DNA from: Chthonomonas sp. UBA2785
Lineage (GTDB): Bacteria > Armatimonadota > Fimbriimonadia > Fimbriimonadales > Fimbriimonadaceae
DNA: 35,976 nt
Direction of reading: 5' to 3'
NCBI GenBank assembly: GCA_002352215.1
Contig: DEIB01000032.1
Span: 1 to 35,976 of the forward strand
Under the pieces are notes generated by a model. That model did no database searches. It worked only from the letters and a program-made list of their open reading frames with translations, and was not told where the DNA came from. Positions 16,083 to 23,874 of this stretch are shown here, one piece after another. Each line of letters begins with the position of its first letter. Position 1 is the first letter of the stretch. Made by a program: the position numbers and the translations under genes.

Positions 16083-17079
16083 GAAGGGTAAGGCGCTCCT
16101 AATGGTCGGCTTGGCGGCCCTGGTGATGGGGGCGGGAGCGGCAGGATTTGCGGGCCAAGCCCTGCGGCCCATGCCCAGCGGTCCGACGAAGTACGTGCGT
16201 TTTGAAACCGCTGCCAGCCACGCGCTCATCTTCCACGACCTGGAACAGCAAGGCGTGGTGCGGGATGGTCGCGCGGCCCGGGTTTACGCCCGCCTGAAAG
16301 GGGCGCCCCAGCCGATTGCGCCGGGCACCTACCGGGTGGCCCCGGGCATGACCGTGGATGAGATCATCGTGGCGTTGCGCAAGCCGGTGCAACGCATGGT
16401 GCGCATCCCGGAAGGCCATTGGATCAGCCGTGTCGCCGAGCGCCTGGAGAAGGAAGGCGTATGCGGGGCCGCGGAATACATCGCTCTGGCGAACCAGCCG
16501 GAGCTCTTTGAGGGCATGGTGGATTTTCCGCTGCCCAAGGACTCGCTGGAGGGCTATCTCTACCCCGACACCTACGACCTGCCGCCGCTCATCAGCGCGA
16601 AGGATGTGGTGGCCCGGCAACTGAAAGCCTTTGAACGCAAGGCGTGGCCTATGCTGAAGGACGCCAAGGATCCGCACCGAGTGCTGACCATTGCCAGCAT
16701 GGTGGAACTGGAAGCCGCCCTGGACAAGGAGCGACCGATCATCGCCGGCGTCATCGAAAATCGCATCAAGAAGGGCATGACTCTGGACATCGACGCGACC
16801 GTGCTGTACGCCGAAGGGAAGTGGCGGGTGCTGGGGCCGGGTCAGGTTCGCAAGGTGAAGTCGCCCTACAACACTTATCTCAATCGAGGCTTGCCCCCCG
16901 GACCGATCGGATCGCCCAGCGCGGCGAGCATCAAAGGGGCCATGAACCCGGCTTCGCACCCATGGCTGTTCTACGTGGCGCGGCCCGACCGCAGCCACAC
17001 CTTTACGAGCACCTACGCCGAGCACAAGGCGGCGATTGTGCGGAACCGAGCTGAGTTCAAAAAGCAGGAGGCCGAATGA
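16075..17079 (+). CDS. mltG: Endolytic murein transglycosylase MltG
   Basis: MltG is an inner-membrane enzyme that cuts nascent glycan strands in peptidoglycan. I start at ATG 16075, 6 bases after a perfect AGGAGGTG (16061-16068), giving 334 residues. One N-terminal transmembrane helix (about residues 8-29) is followed by a LysM-like region (PGTYRVAPGMTVDEIIVAL) and the YceG catalytic domain. The catalytic Glu is E211 in TIASMVELEAA. SLEGYLYPDTYDLPP and YNTYLNRGLPPGPIGSPS are diagnostic family blocks. It overlaps ruvX by 8 bases and the next gene by 4. Confidence 0.95.
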   Translation: MAKKGKALLMVGLAALVMGAGAAGFAGQALRPMPSGPTKYVRFETAASHALIFHDLEQQGVVRDGRAARVYARLKGAPQPIAPGTYRVAPGMTVDEIIVALRKPVQRMVRIPEGHWISRVAERLEKEGVCGAAEYIALANQPELFEGMVDFPLPKDSLEGYLYPDTYDLPPLISAKDVVARQLKAFERKAWPMLKDAKDPHRVLTIASMVELEAALDKERPIIAGVIENRIKKGMTLDIDATVLYAEGKWRVLGPGQVRKVKSPYNTYLNRGLPPGPIGSPSAASIKGAMNPASHPWLFYVARPDRSHTFTSTYAEHKAAIVRNRAEFKKQEAE

Positions 17080-18173
17080 GGCACGAGCCGGGTCAATACG
17101 CCCGCGAGGCAATGCCCAGGGGGCTGCGCCGTTTTGCCCCGCTGAGCGCCCACGCCAGCCTGCTGGACCTGGACCTGGAGATGTACCGCACCCACGGCAA
17201 GCGAGTGCTGCTGCTGGACATGGACAACACGGTGGTGCCGTGGCGCACCCACGAAGTGCCGACCGAAGTGCGCGAGTTCTTGCGGCGGGCGCAAGACCTG
17301 GGCTACAAGATTTGCGCGGTAAGCAACACCAGCCGCATGGAGCGCTTGCGGGAGATTTGTGCCGACCTGGGCATTGACCACGTGCGGGCGCGGAACAAGC
17401 CGAGCCGCCGCATGTTTGTGCAGGCATTGCGCCTGTTCCAGGCTGAACCGCACGAGGCGCTTATGGTGGGTGACCAGCTGATGACCGACGTGCTGGGGGC
17501 CAACCGGGCGGGGATTGATGCGGTGTGGGTGGCGCCGATGAGCAACAAGGAATTCATTGGCACCAAGATCAACCGGATGGTGGAGTCGGTAGTGGGCAAG
17601 TTCCTCTATCGCTATTTTCAGCCTTCGGTGGCCTTTGGGGTGGCCCCGAAGCGCGAAGGTCTCTTTAAGCACCAAGTGGTGAAGGAGTTCCTGAAGTTCG
17701 GGATCGTGGGCGCGACGAGCACGGCCTTGGACTGGGGACTGCACTACCTGCTGATGTACAAAGCCACTTGGGGTGGTCAGCTACTGAGCGAAGTGGTGGG
17801 GGCCTGGATGCTGGGCATGGTGAACCCCGGCGCGGTGGCGACCGAGAAAGCCCTGAGCGATGCGGCCTACGCGCCGCTCAAGATTCTGCCGGTGCTGATT
17901 GCCATTTTTAACGGCTATTACTGGAATAGCAAATGGACGTTCCGGGTGGCCGAACGCACCCTGCAGGCCAAGCTGATTTCGCGCTTCTACATCGTGGCGT
18001 TGGCGGCGATGGTGGTTAACCTTGTGGTGAGCACGTCGGTCAAAATTGCCGTGCACGGCTCGGCGCAGAAGGCATTTTGGGTGGCCTCGTTTGTCGGCAT
18101 GATCGTGGCGGCGTTTGTCAACTTTATCGGGCAGCGGCAGTGGACCTTTCGCGATACGAAGCGGTCGTCGTAG
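17076..18173 (+). CDS. YqeG-type HAD phosphatase fused to a GtrA-like membrane domain
   Basis: A 365-residue two-part protein. Residues about 20-180 are a HAD-superfamily IIIA phosphatase of the YqeG group: motif I LLDMDNTVV with nucleophile D48 and D50, motif II SNTS, motif III lysine in RARNKPSRRMF, motif IV MVGDQLMTDVLGANRAGI. Residues about 203-360 form a GtrA-like domain with four hydrophobic helices, containing EFLKFGIVGATSTALDWGLHYLL, NGYYWNSKWTF and FVNFIGQRQWTF; the NxxWTF elements are typical of GtrA. GtrA-family proteins act in membrane transfer of lipid-linked sugars. The GtrA part has an extra insert between helices. YqeG next to aroE is a known bacterial arrangement, which supports the HAD call. 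The fusion itself is unusual. Confidence 0.88.
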   Translation: MRHEPGQYAREAMPRGLRRFAPLSAHASLLDLDLEMYRTHGKRVLLLDMDNTVVPWRTHEVPTEVREFLRRAQDLGYKICAVSNTSRMERLREICADLGIDHVRARNKPSRRMFVQALRLFQAEPHEALMVGDQLMTDVLGANRAGIDAVWVAPMSNKEFIGTKINRMVESVVGKFLYRYFQPSVAFGVAPKREGLFKHQVVKEFLKFGIVGATSTALDWGLHYLLMYKATWGGQLLSEVVGAWMLGMVNPGAVATEKALSDAAYAPLKILPVLIAIFNGYYWNSKWTFRVAERTLQAKLISRFYIVALAAMVVNLVVSTSVKIAVHGSAQKAFWVASFVGMIVAAFVNFIGQRQWTFRDTKRSS

Positions 18174-18184
18174 ACGATTGGCGC

Positions 18185-19843
18185 TTGGCTCCGGCGGCGG
18201 ATTATGCGGTGCTGGGCGACCCGGTGGCGCACTCGCTTTCGCCCCGCTTGCACACCTGGGCGTATACGGCGCTAGGCTTGGATCGCTCGTACGTGGCCAT
18301 TCGGGTTCCCGCTGGTGAAGTGGGCGCAGCTTTGGACCACTTGCAACGGCTGGGCTACCGGGGAGTGAATGTGACCGTGCCGCACAAGGCTGAAGCCTTT
18401 GCGTGGTGCCAAAGCCACGACGAGTGGGCGACTCGCGTGGGCGTGGTGAACACCATTGATTTGCGCACCCGGCACGGGGCAAACACGGATGCGCCGGGGT
18501 TATTAGCGAGCCTGACGGGCGTGACGGTGGGCCGGGCGCTGGTGCTGGGGGCGGGGGGCTCTGCCGTGGCCGTGGTGCGAGCGCTGGAAAGTGTCGGCTG
18601 GGACGTAAAGGTGTGGGCGCGTCGGCCGGAGGCGGCGGCGGCCCTGGGCGTGGGGGTTGCGGACACCCTTAGGACTGAAGGGTTTGACCTGGTGGTGAAC
18701 GCCACCAGTGCGGGGCTGGCCGGGGAGACTCTGCCCGTGGAGTGGGTCGGGAAGGGGTTGGCCTATGATCTGGTCTACGGCGCGGCGGCGCAGCCGTTCT
18801 TGCAAGCCGCCCATCAAGCCGGGTGGGCGACCCAAGATGGCCTCTCCATGCTGATCCAGCAAGCGGCGCTGGCGCTGGCCCAGTGGGAAGTTTGTGAGCC
18901 GCCCATGGCGGCGATGGAGTGCGCAGTGCGGTCGGTGCCTTACACGGGCGAACACCAAGCGGTGATCCAGGGGCATTTGCAGCGTGGCCAACTGGTGGTG
19001 GTACCCACGGAAACCGTCTTTGGACTGGCGGCAAATGCCCTGGACCCCGAAGCGGTGGCGCGGATTTTTACGGCGAAGGGGCGCCCGGCCGATAACCCGC
19101 TCATCGTGCACGTGCGGGACGTGGCGCAGGCGCAATCCCTGGCTGCCGAGTGGCCCGACCTCGCGCAGAAGCTGGCGGACGCCTTCTGGCCCGGACCGCT
19201 GACGATGGTGTTGCCCAAGCAGGCGCTCGTGCCCGCCATCACGACGGCGGGGCTGGATTCGGTGGCCGTGCGGTGCCCGCGCCACCCGGTTTTACAGGCC
19301 CTCTTGGCGGACCTGGAGTTTCCCCTCGCGGCTCCCAGCGCCAACCTGAGTGAGAGCCTCAGCCCCACGGCTTTAGATGACCTGGAGCCACGGCTCACGC
19401 AACGCGCGGCGGCGGTGCTGCAAGGCGAGCCCACCGAGTTCGGAATCGAAAGCACGGTCGTAAGAGTCACGCCGGACGGCGTGCGTTTGTTGCGGCCCGG
19501 GGCCATCAGCCGCACGGAGATTGAAGCCGTGGTCGGCCCGCTCCTGGCCAACGACGCGGCAGAAAAGGCCAGCCCCGGCCTGCGCAAACGCCACTACGCC
19601 CCCCGGACTCCCATCCACTTGGTGGATCAGCTCGACGCGTCCCATCCGGGCTTGGTCATGGGAAGCGTAGCGGGACCGCATCAAGTGGCCATGCCCACCG
19701 AGCCGCAGGCCTACGCCCAAAGGCTATACCGCGAGCTAGCACGCCTCGACCGCGCAGGCTTGGCAGCGATCTTCATCCAGCGTCCCCCAAGCACGCCCGA
19801 GTGGGAAGCCATCCACGATCGCCTCAACCGAATGGTCGGTTAA
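18185..19843 (+). CDS. Fusion of shikimate dehydrogenase (AroE) and threonylcarbamoyl-AMP synthase (Sua5/TsaC)
   Basis: One uninterrupted frame encodes two enzymes. Residues about 5-250 are AroE: YAVLGDPVAHSLSPRLH (shikimate-binding Ser pair), VNVTVPHKAEAF (catalytic Lys), NTDAPG (catalytic Asp), LVLGAGGSAVAVVRAL (NADP loop) and DGLSMLIQQAALALAQW, the normal AroE end. After only about 20 residues comes Sua5/YrdC (about 257-440): VVVPTETVFGLAANA, KGRPADNPLIVHV, PSANLSESLSPT and FGIESTVV. A Sua5 C-terminal domain (about 445-552) holds SPGLRKRHYAPRTP. The first makes shikimate; the second makes threonylcarbamoyl-AMP for tRNA t6A. The start is uncertain: TTG 18185 gives the natural AroE N-terminus and a gap of 11 bases from the upstream stop; GTG 18140 and TTG 18077 are in frame but overlap that gene. 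The TAA overlaps the nagA stop by 4 bases. Confidence 0.9.
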   Translation: MAPAADYAVLGDPVAHSLSPRLHTWAYTALGLDRSYVAIRVPAGEVGAALDHLQRLGYRGVNVTVPHKAEAFAWCQSHDEWATRVGVVNTIDLRTRHGANTDAPGLLASLTGVTVGRALVLGAGGSAVAVVRALESVGWDVKVWARRPEAAAALGVGVADTLRTEGFDLVVNATSAGLAGETLPVEWVGKGLAYDLVYGAAAQPFLQAAHQAGWATQDGLSMLIQQAALALAQWEVCEPPMAAMECAVRSVPYTGEHQAVIQGHLQRGQLVVVPTETVFGLAANALDPEAVARIFTAKGRPADNPLIVHVRDVAQAQSLAAEWPDLAQKLADAFWPGPLTMVLPKQALVPAITTAGLDSVAVRCPRHPVLQALLADLEFPLAAPSANLSESLSPTALDDLEPRLTQRAAAVLQGEPTEFGIESTVVRVTPDGVRLLRPGAISRTEIEAVVGPLLANDAAEKASPGLRKRHYAPRTPIHLVDQLDASHPGLVMGSVAGPHQVAMPTEPQAYAQRLYRELARLDRAGLAAIFIQRPPSTPEWEAIHDRLNRMVG

Positions 19844-20901
19844 AGCAGTTCGCCGCCGGGGCCTCGCCGCCGGATGAGCTGGTAGTCACTATCGAACTCC
19901 AGCCACACCTGCGGCGGGTCGGTCATCCCCAACGCCCGGCGCGGGTTGAGCGAACAAGCTCGGATCGCTACTTCCGGCCCGAAATCCTGGGCAAGGTTCT
20001 GGAAGCAGTCCAGCAAGCTCACCGCGCTCCCCGCGAGCGTATTGGTGTGCACCAGGCGCACCGAACCTCGACTCACAATGCAGTCATAGCCCCACATTTG
20101 CAGGGTCGCACCATTCGGCATTCCGGTGGCGCGGGTGCTGTCGCTTACGGCCACCACTCGGTCCTCGGGTTTGCACTTCAGCAGCAATCCCGCCGCCTCG
20201 CGGGCCACGTGGAGCCGGTCGTAAATCAGCTCGGTGGTCATCCCATCATTGCTCAGGGCATAGCCGAGGGCACCGGCTTCCCGGTGGTGCAGGCCACGCA
20301 TGGCATTAAAGGTGTGGGTGGCGTGCGTCATCCCAAATTCAAAGCCCTGCCGGGCTTCTTCGTAGGTGGCATCGGTGTGGCCCATGCTCACCATCACGCC
20401 CCGCTTTTGTAGCCGGAGAATGAGGTCCACCGCGCCCGGGAGTTCGGGGGCAAGGGTTACCACGTGCAGGCGCGGGTCATCGAGAATCTCATCCCATTCG
20501 CTCTCGCCGACCGGCGGCGCGGCAATGGACGATTTGGGCTGCGCGCCCGGGTAAGCCGGACTGATGAACGGGCCCTCGAGGTGGAAGCCCTTGATCATGG
20601 GATGTGAAGGCAAATTCGTCAGCGCTTGCTTCACATCATTCGCGGAAGCCGTCACGGTGGTGGGCAAGAGAGCTTCGTAGCCGCACTTGGCCAATCGGTT
20701 CAGCCAAAGTTCGTAATCGGCAGGCTGGGCGTCCATCACGTCCACCCCAAAGCCGCCATGGATATGCAGATCCACGAATCCAGGCACTAAGAGCGCCGTG
20801 GGAGGCTTGCTGATCCGCGTGAACTCCGGCGGTGAGACCTTAAAGTTCACCTCATAGGTAGCGAGTCCTTCGGGCCCGAGGGCATCATAAATTCCGGTCA
20901 T
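19840..20901 (-). CDS. nagA: N-acetylglucosamine-6-phosphate deacetylase
   Basis: NagA converts GlcNAc-6-phosphate to glucosamine-6-phosphate and acetate in the cytosol. The 353-residue amidohydrolase has LLVPGFVDLHIHGGFGVD, FHLEGPFISPAYPGA (metal-binding Glu), VSMGHTDATYEEA (metal His), ATHTFNAMRGLHHRE (metal and substrate His), DRLHV and the catalytic Asp in VAVSDSTRATGMP. It is slightly shorter than the usual 380 residues because the N-terminal beta-sandwich part is reduced, but no catalytic block is missing. Its probable source of GlcNAc is the exported GH20 hexosaminidase encoded at 23875-25977. It sits 9 bases downstream of dprA on the same strand. Confidence 0.93.
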   Translation of the reverse strand: MTGIYDALGPEGLATYEVNFKVSPPEFTRISKPPTALLVPGFVDLHIHGGFGVDVMDAQPADYELWLNRLAKCGYEALLPTTVTASANDVKQALTNLPSHPMIKGFHLEGPFISPAYPGAQPKSSIAAPPVGESEWDEILDDPRLHVVTLAPELPGAVDLILRLQKRGVMVSMGHTDATYEEARQGFEFGMTHATHTFNAMRGLHHREAGALGYALSNDGMTTELIYDRLHVAREAAGLLLKCKPEDRVVAVSDSTRATGMPNGATLQMWGYDCIVSRGSVRLVHTNTLAGSAVSLLDCFQNLAQDFGPEVAIRACSLNPRRALGMTDPPQVWLEFDSDYQLIRRRGPGGELL

Positions 20902-20910
20902 TCGTTGCTC

Positions 20911-21963
20911 TCAGAGGCCGCGTTGGTAGCCATCCCTCCCCTTCTTGACAATACCGTCTAGCTCCATCATCGTCAACTCTGCCAGCACCAACGGCGCGTT
21001 CAATCCGGTTTGCCGCACGATCGCTTCGGTCAGCATGGGTCCACCATTCAGGCACGCGAGGATGGCCTGCTGGGTTTCACTGAGGCCCTCGCCTTCATCT
21101 GGTGGCAGGGGCTGAATCATGCCTCCGCCCAGGGCTTCCACCACCTGCATGGGGTGCTCCACCAGGGTCGCCCCGTCTCGAATCAGGCCGTGGCTCCCTC
21201 GAAAAGCCGGACTTGTGATGGGGCCGGGCACCACAAAGACATCGCGGCCCAGGTCGAGCGCCGCCGCCACGGTCTGCAAGGCACCCGATTGCGAGGGGGC
21301 TTCGACCAGCACCACCGCTTGCGCGAGCCCGGCAATGATCGGGTTGCGGGCGGGGAAGTTGGAAGGAAACGAAGACGTGCCAAAGGGGAAGGGGCTCACC
21401 CGCGCGCCACCGCCCGCTTCCATCTGCGCGAACATAGCCTTGTGCACGGCCGGGTAGGCCACATCTGGCCCCGTGCCCATCACCGCCACGGTTCGCCCGC
21501 CGGCGGCCAGCGCGCCTTTGTGGGCCTGGGCGTCGATCCCCAGGGCGCCGCCGCTGAGCACGGTGAATCCTTGCTCCGCCAGCCCTTTTCCGAAGAATTC
21601 GGCCACCGCCAGCCCGTAGCTGCTGGCTTTGCGTGTGCCGACGATCGCCACCATAGGTTCGCGCAAAACGTCGACCGCCCCGCGCCCGAAGAGGCAAAGC
21701 GGAGGTGATTCCATTTCGCGCAGGCTTTCGGGATACTCGGAAGCTTCCAGCACCCAACCGCCCTGTTGCAAGGCGCGGTCCGCAAGGCCAAGGTCGGCCT
21801 GATTCAGGCGCTTCAGGGCCTCCGCGGGGAGATTCGGCCACGCCCGTAGGGTGGCCAGAGGGTTCAGAGTGTAGTCTTGGCGCAGGGTGCCCACGATGGA
21901 CTGCGCTAAATGACGAGAAACTCCCGCCACCCCTAAGGCTTGCCAAAAGGATGGCGGGAGCAA
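20911..21963 (-). CDS. dprA: DNA-processing protein DprA
   Basis: DprA binds incoming single-stranded DNA and loads RecA during natural transformation. The 350-residue protein has an N-terminal SAM/HhH-like helical region (about 1-70), the Rossmann-type core with VAIVGTRKASSYG, VLSGGALGIDAQAHKGAL, TVAVMGTGPDVAYP, PARNPIIAGLAQAVVLVEA, SGALQTVAAALDLGRDVFVVPGP and SHGLIRDGATLV, and a winged-helix C-terminal domain (about 285-350). The usual 'RNRIIAGLS' appears here as RNPIIAGLA, a minor change. Together with the pilus operon it suggests competence for DNA uptake, though no ComEC or ComEA is in the window. Confidence 0.94.
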   Translation of the reverse strand: MLPPSFWQALGVAGVSRHLAQSIVGTLRQDYTLNPLATLRAWPNLPAEALKRLNQADLGLADRALQQGGWVLEASEYPESLREMESPPLCLFGRGAVDVLREPMVAIVGTRKASSYGLAVAEFFGKGLAEQGFTVLSGGALGIDAQAHKGALAAGGRTVAVMGTGPDVAYPAVHKAMFAQMEAGGGARVSPFPFGTSSFPSNFPARNPIIAGLAQAVVLVEAPSQSGALQTVAAALDLGRDVFVVPGPITSPAFRGSHGLIRDGATLVEHPMQVVEALGGGMIQPLPPDEGEGLSETQQAILACLNGGPMLTEAIVRQTGLNAPLVLAELTMMELDGIVKKGRDGYQRGL

Positions 21964-21996
21964 GTTTCCGTCCCTATCTAGAATGTGAAGCGAAGC

Positions 21997-23616
21997 CTAG
22001 CCGCCGCTACCGCGACCTCGGCCACCACCACCACTACCCGCACCCGGACCGGTGTTTCCGGTGCCCTGGTTGCTGGCCGGCGGCGAGAGGCTGACATCGG
22101 CCACCACCACGAAGGTCTTCTTGATTTCGTTGCCGAGCCAGTCGGAGGCGCTGACCACGATTTCTTGGCGACCGTTGGAGAGCGGCGGGTTCGGAGCCGA
22201 GTTGCCGATGACCACGAATAGACGTCCATCAGGCGTCAGTACGTGTTCATACTTGCGACCATTGATGGTCACGTTCACGCTCGCCGAGTTGAGGCCAGAG
22301 CCGAAGTCCGCGATGTTGAAGAGGAAGTTGAGCGGCGGGCGTGCCCAGATAACTTCGCCCGAACCCGGCCACTGCATTTCCACGAACGGGGCCGTGAGGT
22401 CAATGCCGAGGTTCTTGTCGAAGTTGAGGATGCTTCCGTCACGCGCCATCACGATGAGCGAATCGCCCATGCCAATGGCCGGACCCGAGGCGGCCACATA
22501 GTCCACCTTGGTTTCGTCATCGTCGGCGCCGCCAGCTTGGCCGCCACCATCATCACCAGCACCCGCACCGGCGTTACCGCCGCCGCCTCCACCGGCACCC
22601 CGGCCAGCGCCCGGGCCGGTCGGAGCGTTCGGATCCGCCGTCACCGGCGGCATCGGAATGCGATAAGTGAACACCACTTGCTCCGTGACCGGGTCAATCA
22701 CGTTGACCGAGCCGTTGACGCCGTTGGTGATGAACATCTTGCCCACAAAGGAAGGCGACGTGGCGGGAGGAAGTTGCGTGCGCAGCTTCGGACCCGTTAC
22801 CGGGCGACCGTTGTCTCGGTTGAGAATCTGGATGGTGCCATCAGCGGCGACCACGCCCACATAGTCTTCGTTCACGGCCGGGGAGTAGACGAGGTCTTCG
22901 CCCACATTGCTTTGCCAGGCCACGCGGCCGTTGCTCGCGCGAATCGCAACCGCGTAGTTGCCGGAGTTGACATAGACCGTGCCTTCAAACACTGAAGGCG
23001 GGGTGGTGCGCGAAAAGCGCTCGAGGCGCTGCTGCCACTCCACGCGGCGGCTGCCCGGATCAAAAGCTGTGAGTTGGCCGGCTTCGGAGACATAGATGAG
23101 CGAGTCGCCATCCACCGAGAATTGACCGCTGTGGCCACCCGGGAGATCAAAGGCTTCGCCATCCACGGCACCCGTGCTGCCATTCAGCACCACCATGCGG
23201 CCCCCTTCAATCGGGACCACGACAAGGTTGCCGACCACCTTGGGCGTGCCCTGAATGCCGAACTGGCTTTGATAAACCCACATTTCGGCACCCGTCACGC
23301 GGTCCACGGCGTAGACGTTGCGGTTATCGGCGGCGGCCACCATCATGTTGCCGCTCATGTGCGCGCCAGTTCGGAAGTTGGCCTGGATCGGTGCCCCGGC
23401 CGGGTAGCGCCACATTTGCCCGCCCGTTTCCCGGCTGATGGCATACATGCGATTGCCGACCGCCGCGTAGATCACGTCGGCGTCCATCATGGGCGATCCG
23501 CTCGGGACCACGGAGGTCGAGCCTGACCAGCGCCAAGCGAGAGGAGCCGGGCCGTCGAAGTCCGCGTGCGCCGCACCGACCGCCATGAGGCCAAGAAGAA
23601 GGGTTGTCCACCGCAT
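21997..23616 (-). CDS. Exported PQQ-type beta-propeller repeat protein
   Basis: A 539-residue exported protein. I start at the ATG at 23616 because it opens a good signal peptide (MRWTTLLLGLMAVGAAHA, cleavage before DFDG); the frame extends 34 residues further upstream without signal character. PQQ/BamB-like repeats follow (about 30-330): YAVGNRMYAISRETGGQMWRY is one, NVYAVDRVTGAEMWVYQ another, and VAIRASNGRVAWQSN a third. A Gly/Ala/Asp-rich low-complexity insert (about 330-370) divides the propeller region. The last 120 residues form a separate beta domain (LNSASVNVTINGRKYEHVL), and the protein ends in a Gly/Arg-rich tail. No PQQ cofactor ligands are evident, so a structural or scaffold role is more likely than a dehydrogenase. 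Confidence 0.85.
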   Translation of the reverse strand: MRWTTLLLGLMAVGAAHADFDGPAPLAWRWSGSTSVVPSGSPMMDADVIYAAVGNRMYAISRETGGQMWRYPAGAPIQANFRTGAHMSGNMMVAAADNRNVYAVDRVTGAEMWVYQSQFGIQGTPKVVGNLVVVPIEGGRMVVLNGSTGAVDGEAFDLPGGHSGQFSVDGDSLIYVSEAGQLTAFDPGSRRVEWQQRLERFSRTTPPSVFEGTVYVNSGNYAVAIRASNGRVAWQSNVGEDLVYSPAVNEDYVGVVAADGTIQILNRDNGRPVTGPKLRTQLPPATSPSFVGKMFITNGVNGSVNVIDPVTEQVVFTYRIPMPPVTADPNAPTGPGAGRGAGGGGGGNAGAGAGDDGGGQAGGADDDETKVDYVAASGPAIGMGDSLIVMARDGSILNFDKNLGIDLTAPFVEMQWPGSGEVIWARPPLNFLFNIADFGSGLNSASVNVTINGRKYEHVLTPDGRLFVVIGNSAPNPPLSNGRQEIVVSASDWLGNEIKKTFVVVADVSLSPPASNQGTGNTGPGAGSGGGGRGRGSGG

Positions 23617-23737
23617 AAGTCGTCTCGTCCGCAAAGCAGACTTACCCGTGAGAATACCGAGGTGAGTCCTGCCTTGTCTACCGAGGGTACTGACGTGTGA
23701 CGGGCCTACCCGATTCATGGGCCTGCAGGGCGTGGGG

Positions 23738-23743
23738 TATATT
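23738..23743 (+). promoter_or_regulatory. -10 element of the tRNA-Ile promoter
   Basis: TATATT ends 10 bases before the first tRNA base, at the spacing expected for a -10 box and a transcript starting near 23750. A matching -35 is weak (TTCATG at 23714-23719, spacer of 18). Confidence 0.5.
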
Positions 23744-23753
23744 GACGGCTCGC

Positions 23754-23830
<77 letters not shown>

Positions 23831-23874
23831 CCTTCCCCTTTCCTACCTCGGCGCAGGCCGCGCTGTGTCTGATT

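Noticed and set aside
21964..21996. A terminator between the propeller protein gene and dprA
   Set aside because: The 33-base gap has no stem with a T-run; the two genes may be on one transcript.
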